From: Agrococcus sediminis
GTDB taxonomy: Bacteria > Actinomycetota > Actinomycetes > Actinomycetales > Microbacteriaceae
NCBI RefSeq assembly: GCF_007923295.1
Contig: NZ_VOIR01000013.1
Span: forward strand, 186,001-250,000
Length of the DNA stretch: 64,000 nt
Direction: 5' to 3'
The translations under genes and the position numbers were made by a program. Positions 35,362 through 46,076 of the stretch are shown in pieces (the first letter of the stretch is position 1; every line of letters starts with the position of its first letter). Below the pieces are notes generated by a model that was not told the DNA's origin, ran no database searches, and saw nothing but the letters and a program-made list of their open reading frames with translations.

Positions 35362-36864
35362 GTGGAACGCACCCTCGTCGACGCCCTCGCCCGTGATCTC
35401 GCAGCAGCGGATCTCACGGGCGGGGGCGTCGCCGCGCTCGTCGGCGACGCCGCGCAGGCGGCGCTCGGCCGGATGATGGCCGCGCCCGCGCGACGCGCCG
35501 CGCTGCGCTCGCCCGGCCCGCGCTCCACGCTGCTGCGCGCGCTCGTGCTCGGCGACCGCGTGCCGACGGCGGAGCTCGCGGATGCGCTGCCGGAGCTCGG
35601 CGTGGACGGCGCGGTCGCGCTCGGCCTCGTCGCCGTCGAGGGCGGGACGGCACGGCCGCTGCTCGCCGTGCGCCCGACGCCGTTCCGCGACGCGCTCGGC
35701 GTCGGCGAGTGGTGGATCGCGAGCGACCTCGACGAGCTCTCGGGCGTCTCGCGGCTGCGGCCCGACCACGTGCTCGGCGTCGGCGGCGCGGCGCGCACGC
35801 TCGCGGCACTGCTGCCGCCCGTGCGCTGCGGCACCGCGCTCGACCTCGGCACCGGCTGCGGCGTGATCGCGCTGCACCTTCGGCGCCTCGCCGACCGGGT
35901 CGTCGCCACCGACGTCTCCGAGCGCGCGCTGCACCTCACCCGCCTCAACGCGGCGCTCAACGGCGTCGACGGCATCGAGACGCGCCTGGGATCGCTCTAC
36001 GAGCCGGTCGAGGGCGAGCGCTTCGACCTCGTCGCATCCAATCCCCCGTTCGTCATCGCGCCGCGCGCCGAGGGCGTGCCGGCCTACGAGTACCGCGACG
36101 GCGGGCGCACGGGCGACGCGCTCATGGCGGCCGTCGTGCAGGGGCTCGGCGCGCACCTGCAGCCCGGCGGCGCAGCGCGGCTGCTCGGCAACTGGGAGGC
36201 CGTCGGGGGCCGCGACGGGCTCGCGCGCGTCGAGGAGTGGGCGGATGCGTCGCTCGACGTCTGGGCGATCGAGCGCGAGACGCTCGACCCGGCCCAGTAC
36301 GCGGCGCTCTGGCTGCGCGACGGCGGCACGCTCCCCCGCGACCCCGACCACGACCGGCTGCTCGGCGCCTGGCTCGACGACTTCGAGCACCGCGGCGTCG
36401 ACGCGGTCGGGATGGGCTGGCTCGCCCTCCAGTCGCCGCCGGCGGGGCGGTGCACGGCGCGGTTCGAGCGCCTGCCGCAGCCGATCGCGCTCGAGCGCGC
36501 CGGCGCGCACCTCGCCGAGGCGTTCGCCGCGGGCGAGTGGCTCGCCGGGCTCGACGACGCGGCACTGGCCGCCGAGCACCTGCACGTCGCCCCCGACGTC
36601 ACCGAGGTGCGCCACCAGCGCCCCGGCGCGAGCGGGCCGACGGTCATCGAGCTGCGCCAGGGCGGCGGGCTCGGCCGCACCGTGTCGGTCGACACGGCGC
36701 TCGCCGGGCTCGTCGGCGCGTGCGACGGCGAGCTGCCCGTCGGCACGCTCGTCGATGCGATCGCGGCGCTCCTCGAGGTCGACGCGGGCATCCTCGCCGC
36801 CGACCTGCTGCCGCGCGTGCGCGAGCTGGTCGTGACGGGCTTCCTGCGGCCCGTCAGCGACTGA
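35362..36864 (+). CDS. SAM-dependent methyltransferase with extra N- and C-terminal domains
   Basis: 500 residues from the GTG at 35362. A winged-helix-like N-terminal region (about 1-150), then a class I methyltransferase core: DLGTGCGVIALHL binds SAM, and SNPPFVIAP (about 225) is the NPPF motif of N6-adenine or glutamine N5 methyltransferases. The C-terminal 200 residues form a separate alpha/beta region. This matches the actinobacterial DUF7059/DUF7782 methyltransferases of unknown target (rRNA, protein or DNA). Ends 11 bp inside the convergent nnrD. Confidence 0.88.
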   Translation: MERTLVDALARDLAAADLTGGGVAALVGDAAQAALGRMMAAPARRAALRSPGPRSTLLRALVLGDRVPTAELADALPELGVDGAVALGLVAVEGGTARPLLAVRPTPFRDALGVGEWWIASDLDELSGVSRLRPDHVLGVGGAARTLAALLPPVRCGTALDLGTGCGVIALHLRRLADRVVATDVSERALHLTRLNAALNGVDGIETRLGSLYEPVEGERFDLVASNPPFVIAPRAEGVPAYEYRDGGRTGDALMAAVVQGLGAHLQPGGAARLLGNWEAVGGRDGLARVEEWADASLDVWAIERETLDPAQYAALWLRDGGTLPRDPDHDRLLGAWLDDFEHRGVDAVGMGWLALQSPPAGRCTARFERLPQPIALERAGAHLAEAFAAGEWLAGLDDAALAAEHLHVAPDVTEVRHQRPGASGPTVIELRQGGGLGRTVSVDTALAGLVGACDGELPVGTLVDAIAALLEVDAGILAADLLPRVRELVVTGFLRPVSD

Positions 36865-37651
36865 GCCGCGCCGCCACCGCGCCGGGCAGGTGCTCGGCGA
36901 CGTCGAGCGCGGTGATCGGGCGGCCTCCGGCTGCCGCGGCCGCGGCAGCCTCGCCGTGGAGCTCGACGCCCGCGGCGGCGATGCGCGCGAGCGTCGCGGG
37001 ATCGGCGGCGTCGTCGGCGCGCGCGGCGAGCATCGCGCCGAGCAGTCCCGCGAGCACATCGCCGGTGCCGGCCGTCGCCAGCCGGTGCGTCGGCGCCTGC
37101 ACGGTGGCCGAGCGCCCGCCGGGGGCGACGACGCGCGTCGCGGCGCCCTTCTCGACCACGACGGCGCCGAGCGCGTCGGCGAGCCGCGCCGCGCGCATCC
37201 GCTCGTCGTCCTCGTCGATGCCGAGCCCCGCGAGCGACCGCCGCAGCTCTGCGGCGTGCGGCGTCGCGACGACGGGGCCCGCGTGCCGCGCGGCGAGGTC
37301 GAGGGCGCCCGCGTCGACGACGCACGGGGCGCCGGAGCCGAGCGCCTCGAGCAGGAGCGATCGCAGCGCCGGGCCGCGCTCGCGCGCGTCCTGCCCCGAG
37401 CCGAGCACCCACGCGCGCACGTCGGCGGGCGCCTCGTCGAGCGCGTGGCAGACCGTCTCCGGCCGCCGCGCGAGCACGAGGTCCTGCACGCGCCGGGGCG
37501 CCCAGAGCCGCACCATGCCGGCGCCCGTGCGCCACGCCGCCTCGACGCCCAGCACGGCGGCGCCCGGGTAGCGCTCGGAGCCCGTCACGACGCCGACCAC
37601 GCCCATCGAGCGCTTGTCGTCCTCGGCCCCGGGGGCGCGCAGCCACGTCAT
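36854..37651 (-). CDS. nnrD: ADP-dependent (S)-NAD(P)H-hydrate dehydratase
   Basis: Repairs hydrated NAD(P)H. 265 residues from the ATG at 37651, ribokinase-like fold: GAGMVRLW near 60, TPHAAELRR, and the C-terminal TAGTGDVLAGLLGAML that carries the catalytic Asp. Only the dehydratase domain is present; the YjeF epimerase domain fused in many bacteria is absent and no separate epimerase is adjacent. The ATG overlaps the upstream stop (ATGA). Confidence 0.93.
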   Translation of the reverse strand: MTWLRAPGAEDDKRSMGVVGVVTGSERYPGAAVLGVEAAWRTGAGMVRLWAPRRVQDLVLARRPETVCHALDEAPADVRAWVLGSGQDARERGPALRSLLLEALGSGAPCVVDAGALDLAARHAGPVVATPHAAELRRSLAGLGIDEDDERMRAARLADALGAVVVEKGAATRVVAPGGRSATVQAPTHRLATAGTGDVLAGLLGAMLAARADDAADPATLARIAAAGVELHGEAAAAAAAGGRPITALDVAEHLPGAVAARLSR

Positions 37652-38097
37652 GCCGCCAGCGTACGCGGCGGCGGGTCGGGCTCCATCAGGTCGACGTCGG
37701 CGCTGTGCGCGAGCAGCACCGAGCGCAGCGGCAGCGCCTGGCCGCGCGCCGCCCGCGCGACGGCGTCGTGCCACGCCCAGTCGTCGGGCGTCGGCCGAGC
37801 GGCGCCGGGCCGCTCGAGCACGACGGCGATCTCGCGCTCGGGCTCCGCGATGCGGCCGAGGAGCCCGCGGAGCGCGAGCACGGCGTAGGCGTCCGGGCTA
37901 ACCGGGATGCCGTCGACCTGCTGCAGCTGCGGCAGCAGCGTGCCCCCCGGGGTGAGGAGCAGGATCCAGAGCCGGCGCACGAGGCCGTGCTGCACGAGCC
38001 CGCGCGCGACCTCGAGCAGGTCGTCGGCGTCGCGCGCGCGGATGGGTCGGCTGGGCCCGCGCCCGGGATCGGACGCGGAGGAGGCGGTGTCGTCCAT
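37648..38097 (-). CDS. Conserved soluble protein coupled to nnrD, unknown function
   Basis: 149 residues, no membrane segment. Acidic N-terminus (1-30), then a compact alpha/beta domain: RRLWILLLTPGGTLLPQLQQVDGIP, a strand IAVVLERPG, then PTPDDWAWHDAVARAARG and LLAHSADVDLM. The strand-PTPxD-helix order is faintly like RadC/JAB domains, but the metal-binding His residues are not evident, so I do not assign it. Translationally coupled to nnrD by ATGA, which suggests a related task. Confidence 0.78.
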   Translation of the reverse strand: MDDTASSASDPGRGPSRPIRARDADDLLEVARGLVQHGLVRRLWILLLTPGGTLLPQLQQVDGIPVSPDAYAVLALRGLLGRIAEPEREIAVVLERPGAARPTPDDWAWHDAVARAARGQALPLRSVLLAHSADVDLMEPDPPPRTLAA

Positions 38098-38162
38098 GCG
38101 CGGCAGGGAACCGCATCCGGCCGCTCGGGCGCGCGCCGCGCCCGCCCGCCTGTGGAGAGCCG

Positions 38163-40133
38163 TCAGTCGGTCGTGCGCCTCGCGCCGTCCACGGCGTCGT
38201 CGGCGTCGATGCGCAGCTCGGGCTCGCCGGGCAGCGGTCGCGCGACCGGCACGCGCCCCGTCCCGAGCACCTGCTGCACGATGTTCCGGGCGATCGCCTG
38301 GGCCGAGAGCCCGGCCTCCTCGAGGATCTCGCCGCGCTCCGCGTGGTCGATGAACGCGTCGGGCAGGCCGAGCTCGTCGACCGCCGTGTCGACGCCGGCG
38401 GCGCGCAGCTCCTGCCGCACGCGCGTGCCGATGCCGCCGACGCGCACGCCGTCCTCGAGCGTGATGACGATGCGGTGGTCGCGCGCCATCTCGACGATCG
38501 AGGCCGCGACCGGCACGACCCAGCGCGGGTCGACGACCGTGACGCCGATGCCCTGCGCGCGCACGCGCTCGGCGACGTCGACGCCGAGGTGCGCGAACGC
38601 GCCGATCGCGATGATGAGCACGTCGCGGTGCGGCGCCTCCACCAGCACGTCGACGCCGTCGTCGGTGCGGCGCACCGCGTCGAGCTGGTTCGGCACCGAG
38701 CCCTTCGGGTAGCGGATGACCGTGGGGCCGTCGTCGACGGCGACCGCCTCGCGCAGCTCCTCCTCGAGGCGGGCAGCGTCGCGCGGCGCGGCGAGACGGA
38801 TGCCGGGCACGAACTGCAGCAGCGCGAGGTCCCACATGCCGTGGTGGCTCGGGCCGTCGGGGCCGGTGACGCCGGCGCGGTCGAGCACGAAGGTGACGCC
38901 CGCGCGGTGCAGCGCGACGTCCATGAGCACCTGGTCGAAGGCGCGGTTCATGAAGGTCGCGTAGATCGCGACCACCGGGTGCAGCCCGCCGAACGCGAGG
39001 CCCGCGGCGGTCGTGACCGCGTGCTGCTCGGCGATGCCGACGTCGAGCACGCGCGAGGCGTCGAGCGCCGCGAGCCGGTCGAGGCCGGTCGGGCGCAGCA
39101 TCGCGGCGGTGATGCCGACGATGCGGTCGTCGCGGCGCGCGAGCGAGACGAGCTCGTCGGCGAACACCGAGGTCCAGGCGGGCCGGCCCGCGCTCGAGAG
39201 CGACTCCCCCGTCTCCGGGTCGATCTGCCCGACGGCGTGGAACTGGTCGGCCTCGTCGTTGACGGCGAGGTCGAAGCCCTGGCCCTTCTGGGTGATGACG
39301 TGCACGATGACCGGCGCCGCGAAGTCGCGCGCCTGGGTGAGCGCCTCCTCGAGCGCCTCGAGGTCGTGGCCGTCGATCGGCCCGAGGTACTTGATGTCGA
39401 GGTTGGAGTAGAGCACCTCGTTGTTGACGAAGCGCGTGAGGAAGCCGTGGGTCGCCCCGCGCACGCCGCGGTACATCGCGCGGCCGGGCCGGCCGAGGTG
39501 CGAGAACAGCCGCTCGGAGGTGCCGCGCAGGCTGCGGTACGAGCGCTGCGTGCGCACCCCGTTGAGGAAGCGGGCCATGCCGCCGATCGTCGGTGCGTAG
39601 GAGCGCCCGTTGTCGTTGACGACGATGACGAGCCGGCGGCTGTTGTCGTCGGAGATGTTGTTGAGCGCCTCCCACGTCATGCCGCCGGTGAGGGCCCCGT
39701 CGCCCACGACGGCGACGACCGAGCGGTCGTGCTGGCCGGTGATGTCGAAGGCGCGGCTGATGCCGTCGGCCCACGACAGGGAGGAGGATGCGTGGCTCGA
39801 CTCGACGATGTCGTGCTCGCTCTCGGCGCGCTGCGGGTAGCCCGCGATGCCGCCCTTCTGGCGCAGGCGCGAGAAGTCCTGCCGACCCGTGAGCAGCTTG
39901 TGCACGTACGACTGGTGGCCGGTGTCGAAGACGAACGCGTCGCGCGGCGAGCGGAAGACGCGGTGCATGGCCATCGTCAGCTCGACCACGCCGAGGTTCG
40001 GGCCGAGGTGGCCGCCGGTGCGCGAGACCTCGCGGATGAGGAAGGCGCGGATCTCGGCGGCGAGCGCCTCGAGCTCGTGCTGGGAGAGCCCGTCGAGGTC
40101 CCTCGGGCCGCGGATCCGATCGAGCAGGCTCAT
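38163..40133 (-). CDS. dxs: 1-Deoxy-D-xylulose-5-phosphate synthase
   Basis: First enzyme of the MEP isoprenoid pathway (pyruvate plus glyceraldehyde 3-phosphate). 656 residues from the ATG at 40133 (MSLLDRIRGPRDLDGL). Thiamine-diphosphate site VGDGALTGGMTWEALNNI with NDNGRSY, conserved HTGHQSYVHKLLTGR, and the transketolase central and C-terminal domains. TAGACT lies 7 nt before the ATG, so it is probably leaderless. Confidence 0.97.
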   Translation of the reverse strand: MSLLDRIRGPRDLDGLSQHELEALAAEIRAFLIREVSRTGGHLGPNLGVVELTMAMHRVFRSPRDAFVFDTGHQSYVHKLLTGRQDFSRLRQKGGIAGYPQRAESEHDIVESSHASSSLSWADGISRAFDITGQHDRSVVAVVGDGALTGGMTWEALNNISDDNSRRLVIVVNDNGRSYAPTIGGMARFLNGVRTQRSYRSLRGTSERLFSHLGRPGRAMYRGVRGATHGFLTRFVNNEVLYSNLDIKYLGPIDGHDLEALEEALTQARDFAAPVIVHVITQKGQGFDLAVNDEADQFHAVGQIDPETGESLSSAGRPAWTSVFADELVSLARRDDRIVGITAAMLRPTGLDRLAALDASRVLDVGIAEQHAVTTAAGLAFGGLHPVVAIYATFMNRAFDQVLMDVALHRAGVTFVLDRAGVTGPDGPSHHGMWDLALLQFVPGIRLAAPRDAARLEEELREAVAVDDGPTVIRYPKGSVPNQLDAVRRTDDGVDVLVEAPHRDVLIIAIGAFAHLGVDVAERVRAQGIGVTVVDPRWVVPVAASIVEMARDHRIVITLEDGVRVGGIGTRVRQELRAAGVDTAVDELGLPDAFIDHAERGEILEEAGLSAQAIARNIVQQVLGTGRVPVARPLPGEPELRIDADDAVDGARRTTD

Positions 40134-40140
40134 GCGCTCG

Positions 40141-40146
40141 AGTCTA
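40141..40146 (-). promoter_or_regulatory. -10 box of dxs, near-leaderless
   Basis: TAGACT, 7 nt, ATG on the minus strand. Confidence 0.5.
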
Positions 40147-40169
40147 CGCGGCGACGGCTCCGCGGACGC

Positions 40170-40207
40170 CGACGGCCCCGGGCTCATAGCGGAGCCCGGG
40201 GCCGTCG
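40170..40207 (-). terminator. acnA terminator
   Basis: Perfect 16-bp stem (arms 40170-40185 and 40192-40207) with a 6-nt loop, 12 bp beyond the acnA stop. It insulates dxs from acnA transcription. Confidence 0.85.
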
Positions 40208-40218
40208 ATCGATGGTGC

Positions 40219-43059
<2,841 letters not shown>

Positions 43060-43103
43060 CGTGACTCCTCAGGGTCTTCACGGGATGCGCTGGCCGCGCC
43101 TCG

Positions 43104-43109
43104 AGTGTA
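43104..43109 (-). promoter_or_regulatory. Candidate -10 (TACACT) of acnA
   Basis: TACACT on the minus strand, 44 bp before the ATG. No clear -35 at 16-18 bp (CTGGAG is the best candidate). Confidence 0.45.
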
Positions 43110-43145
43110 AGCCTCGCACCGCCGTACTCCAGGGGTGCAGGGCGA

Positions 43146-43167
43146 GATATCTTGACGTCAAGATATC
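43146..43167 (-). promoter_or_regulatory. 22-bp perfect palindrome, putative operator of acnA
   Basis: Half-site GATATCTTGAC followed directly by its exact reverse complement. It is markedly more AT-rich than its surroundings and abuts the DUF3159 stop codon. It lies about 50 bp upstream of the candidate acnA -10. Such a site suits a dimeric repressor or activator; MarR-type TamR proteins control aconitase in Streptomyces, but no regulator gene is adjacent here. Confidence 0.7.
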
Positions 43168-43911
43168 CTAGCGCTCCGACGGCTCCTCCGCCTGCGCAGG
43201 CGTGTCGTCGTCGAGCACGGTGCGCACCATGAGCCACGTCACCCACAGCGCGGCGAGGTAGAGCGGCACGCCCATCACGAGCTTCGTCGCGGCGAGCGCC
43301 TCGACGGCGCCCGCGGCGCCTGCGTCCGCGGCGAGGTACATCGGCACCTGGATCGCGAGCCGCGCGGCGATGACCGCGAGCCACAGGATGGTGGCCCGCC
43401 AGGCGACGGCGCGCTTCGCGCGCTCCGTGCGCCACGCGTGGGGCTTCGCGGTGAGCGCGCCGGCGATGACGCCGACGAGCGGGCGGCGCAGCAGCATGCT
43501 GACGAGCAGCACGAGCACCACGATCGTGTTGACGGTGAAGCCCCAGAGGAAGTTGTCCTCGCCCTGCCCGGTGATGAGCGCGACCGCGGCCGAGATGCCG
43601 ACGCCGACGAGGCCCGCGAACGCGAGCACGGGCTGCCCCTTCTGCAGCACGCGCCACGCCACGAAGCCGACCGAGACGACGAGCGGCACGACGACCGCGA
43701 GCCACACCTCGCGGGTGGTCGCGTAGATCGCGAGGAAGAGGATGCCGGGCAGGAGCGACTCGACGAGCCCGCGCACGCCGCCCATCGCGCCGAGCAGCGC
43801 GCCGGGCGTGGGCCTGGCGGATGGGTCGAGGTGGCCGAGCTTGGAGCCCCGGATGGCCGCGCCCACCTGCTCGGAGAAGGACGGCTCCCGCTCCCCCGGC
43901 GGCATCGCCAT
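43168..43911 (-). CDS. DUF3159 integral membrane protein
   Basis: 247 residues from the ATG at 43911, whose A is shared with the DUF3710 stop (TGATG). About six membrane helices (SLLPGILFLAIYATT, VWLAVVVPLVVSVGFVAW, VLAFAGLVGVGISAAVALIT and others) with the family PTPGALLGAMGG start. Function unknown. DUF3159, DUF3710 and dut form a conserved actinobacterial operon ending at acnA. Confidence 0.9.
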   Translation of the reverse strand: MAMPPGEREPSFSEQVGAAIRGSKLGHLDPSARPTPGALLGAMGGVRGLVESLLPGILFLAIYATTREVWLAVVVPLVVSVGFVAWRVLQKGQPVLAFAGLVGVGISAAVALITGQGEDNFLWGFTVNTIVVLVLLVSMLLRRPLVGVIAGALTAKPHAWRTERAKRAVAWRATILWLAVIAARLAIQVPMYLAADAGAAGAVEALAATKLVMGVPLYLAALWVTWLMVRTVLDDDTPAQAEEPSER

Positions 43912-44510
43912 CAGACCGGCTTCGGCGCGTTCAGCGGGATGAGGTCGCGCGGCGGCATCGGCTGGGCGCCGCGGCACACCACCGTCGAGCGGAACAGCTC
44001 GATCGCCTTCGCGGCCTGCTCGTCGTCGACCGCGGCCTGGCCGCCGATGAGGCCCTGCAGCATCCAGCGCGGCCCGTCGACGCCGATGATGCGCACCGCG
44101 CGCGGCGCCCCGTCGGGGCCGGACTGCAGGCGCGCGCGGAGCTCGGGGCCGAGCAGGCCCTCGGCCTCGTCGACGGTCGCGCCCTGGCGCTCGAGCTGCG
44201 TGCGCAGCACCTGCCGCACGGGCGCCCAGATGCCCTCGCTGCGAGGCGCGGCGAAGGGCTGCAGCTGCACGGTGGAGCCCTCGTGCTCGAGGGTGACGGC
44301 GACGATGCGCTTCGTCCGCTCCTCGACCTCGAGGCGCATCTGCATGCCGGGGCGCGGCACGATGCGCAGGCCGCCGAGGTCGACGTAGGGGCGCACGGGC
44401 GCCTCGGACTCGTCGAGCGGGCCCGCCTGGGCTCGGTCCTCGGGAGCGCTCTTGTCGACGAGCGCCTCGTCGTCGAGCGGCTCGCCCTGGGCGTCAGTGG
44501 TGTCGGTCAT
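43911..44510 (-). CDS. DUF3710 domain protein
   Basis: 199 residues, soluble. Acidic first 40 residues, then the DUF3710 domain with [47 protein letters not shown] and the [14 protein letters not shown] motif. Function unknown. Start overlaps the dut stop (ATGA) and its stop overlaps DUF3159, so all three are co-translated. Confidence 0.92.
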   Translation of the reverse strand: MTDTTDAQGEPLDDEALVDKSAPEDRAQAGPLDESEAPVRPYVDLGGLRIVPRPGMQMRLEVEERTKRIVAVTLEHEGSTVQLQPFAAPRSEGIWAPVRQVLRTQLERQGATVDEAEGLLGPELRARLQSGPDGAPRAVRIIGVDGPRWMLQGLIGGQAAVDDEQAAKAIELFRSTVVCRGAQPMPPRDLIPLNAPKPV

Positions 44511-44959
44511 CGTGCGATCCCCTCCGGGGCGGCGCCGCGGCCGGTCGATCCGTGCCCGCGCTCCCCCCGATCCGATCCCGGCAGGCGCTCCACCTCGACG
44601 AAGCGCACGCGCTCGACGCGCTGCACGACGAGCTGGGCGATGCGGTCGCCCACCTCGATGCGATGCGGCTCGCCGCCGGTGTTGAGCAGGTTGACCTTGA
44701 TCTCGCCGCGATAGCCCGCGTCGACCGTGCCCGGCGCGTTGACGATCGTGATCCCGTGCTTGGCGGCGAGGCCGCTGCGGGGGTGCACGAACGCCGCGTA
44801 GCCGTCCGGGAGCGCGATCGCGACGCCCGTGCCGACCAGCGCGCGCTGCCCGGGCTCGAGCGTCACCGCCTCGGCGGCATGGAGATCGGCACCGGCGTCG
44901 CCCGGGTGCGCGTAGGAGGGCACCGGCGATCCGGTGATGAGGACGTCGACCTGCTGCAT
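44507..44959 (-). CDS. dut: dUTP diphosphatase
   Basis: Hydrolyses dUTP to dUMP, keeping uracil out of DNA and supplying thymidylate synthesis. 150 residues from the ATG at 44959. Trimeric dUTPase motifs in order: [36 protein letters not shown], and the C-terminal arm with [18 protein letters not shown] lies 8 nt before the ATG. Confidence 0.97.
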   Translation of the reverse strand: MQQVDVLITGSPVPSYAHPGDAGADLHAAEAVTLEPGQRALVGTGVAIALPDGYAAFVHPRSGLAAKHGITIVNAPGTVDAGYRGEIKVNLLNTGGEPHRIEVGDRIAQLVVQRVERVRFVEVERLPGSDRGERGHGSTGRGAAPEGIAR

Positions 44960-44967
44960 CGCAGTCG

Positions 44968-44973
44968 AGGCTA
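44968..44973 (-). promoter_or_regulatory. -10 box of dut-DUF3710-DUF3159, near-leaderless
   Basis: TAGCCT, 8 nt, ATG on the minus strand. Confidence 0.45.
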
Positions 44974-45029
44974 GCCGAGGCGGATGGGCGTCGGGAACCG
45001 GAGCGCTCGGCGCGCGAGAGGATGGGGGC

Positions 45030-45488
45030 ATGGATCCCGCCTCGTCGTCGTACCGCGAGCGGCTCACGCCGCCCTGGTGGCTGCCGCTGCTCCTGCTGCT
45101 CATCGTGCCCGCCGCGCTGCTCGTCTTCCTACCGGTCGACCTCGGCGTCGGGGTGGGCGTCGCGGCCGTGCTCTACCTCGGCATCGTGACGGCGCTGTGG
45201 GTCGGCGCGCCCGTGGTCGAGGTGCGCGACGGGATGCTGCACGCCGGCAGGGCGCGGATCGCGACCGCGCTCCTCGGTGCCCCCGAGGCGCTGCGCGGCG
45301 ACGAGGCGCGCGCGGCGATGCGCGCCGAGTGGGACCCGGCGTCGCACCACGTGATCTCGCCGTGGACGCGCGGGCTCGTGCGCGTCGCCGTCGACGACGA
45401 GAGCGACCCGACCCCGTCGTGGGTGATGAGCTCGCGCCGGCCGGGGCGGCTCGCCGCGGCGATCGACGCGGCGCGCGCGTCGGCGTAG
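45030..45488 (+). CDS. DUF3093 membrane protein
   Basis: 152 residues from the ATG at 45030 ([17 protein letters not shown]), with a GAGAGG site. Two adjacent hydrophobic segments (about 15-31 and 36-55), then a soluble domain with [16 protein letters not shown] and [19 protein letters not shown]. The [10 protein letters not shown] start is the family signature. Function unknown. Conserved next to dut in Microbacteriaceae. Confidence 0.9.
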   Translation: MDPASSSYRERLTPPWWLPLLLLLIVPAALLVFLPVDLGVGVGVAAVLYLGIVTALWVGAPVVEVRDGMLHAGRARIATALLGAPEALRGDEARAAMRAEWDPASHHVISPWTRGLVRVAVDDESDPTPSWVMSSRRPGRLAAAIDAARASA

Positions 45489-45524
45489 CCGCTCTCGCGC
45501 GGGCGACAGGAGCCGGGAACGCGA

Positions 45525-45558
45525 GACGCGAGCGGCGCCCGAGGGCACCGCTCGCGTC
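45525..45558. terminator. Bidirectional terminator, DUF3093/DUF4193 genes
   Basis: 11-bp outer stem GACGCGAGCGG/CCGCTCGCGTC enclosing a small GCC/GGC inner stem, between convergent stops at 45488 and 45571. Confidence 0.75.
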
Positions 45559-45570
45559 AGGAGAGCTCGG

Positions 45571-45855
45571 TCAGGAGCACTCGCGGCAGATCGGCCCGAG
45601 CTTCGTCTCGTGGTCGAACTGCAGGCGGTGCTTCACGAGGAAGCAGCTCACGCACGTGAACTCGTCCTCCTGCGGCGGGAGCACGACGACGTCGAGCTCG
45701 ACGTCGGCGAGGTCGGCCGCCGAGAGGTCGAAGCTGCCCGGGTTGTCGGCGTCCTCGTCAGTGGAGACGCTCTTCGCAGGCACGCGCTCCTTGAGCGCCT
45801 CGATCGACTCGTTCTCGTCGTCGGTCTTGCGCGGGGCGTCGTAATCGGTGGCCAT
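45571..45855 (-). CDS. DUF4193 putative zinc-ribbon protein
   Basis: 94 residues from the ATG at 45855. Acidic N-terminal two thirds, then a C-terminal CVSCFLVKHRLQF and CREC pair that can bind zinc. A family restricted to Actinobacteria and conserved beside sepH. Function unknown. Strong promoter candidate upstream (TTGCCA-17-CAGACT). Confidence 0.92.
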   Translation of the reverse strand: MATDYDAPRKTDDENESIEALKERVPAKSVSTDEDADNPGSFDLSAADLADVELDVVVLPPQEDEFTCVSCFLVKHRLQFDHETKLGPICRECS

Positions 45856-45897
45856 CGAGAGTCCTTGCTGGGGGTGTGGTGGGCGGCGTCGGCGCAC

Positions 45898-45926
45898 AGT
45901 CTGCACGAATCCGATCACCTTGGCAA
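45898..45926 (-). promoter_or_regulatory. Promoter of the DUF4193 gene
   Basis: -35 TTGCCA (45921-45926), 17-bp spacer, -10 CAGACT (45898-45903), minus strand; leader of about 35 nt with an AAGGA site. Confidence 0.6.
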
Positions 45927-46076
45927 ATCAGATATCGGTGCGCAACCGGGTGCCGACATGGGCGTCGAGCGGTGTCTGAGGCGGAACGTGCGGCGCGCCC
46001 GATCCATTCCCGGCGCGGGCCGTCGGCGCGTGGGATGCTGGCGCCCACCGACACCGCCAGGAAGGATCGACGAATC

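Noticed and set aside
43148-43160. TTGACG inside the acnA palindrome as a -35
   Set aside because: No TAnnnT box at 16-19 bp on the minus strand; the dyad symmetry explains the word better.
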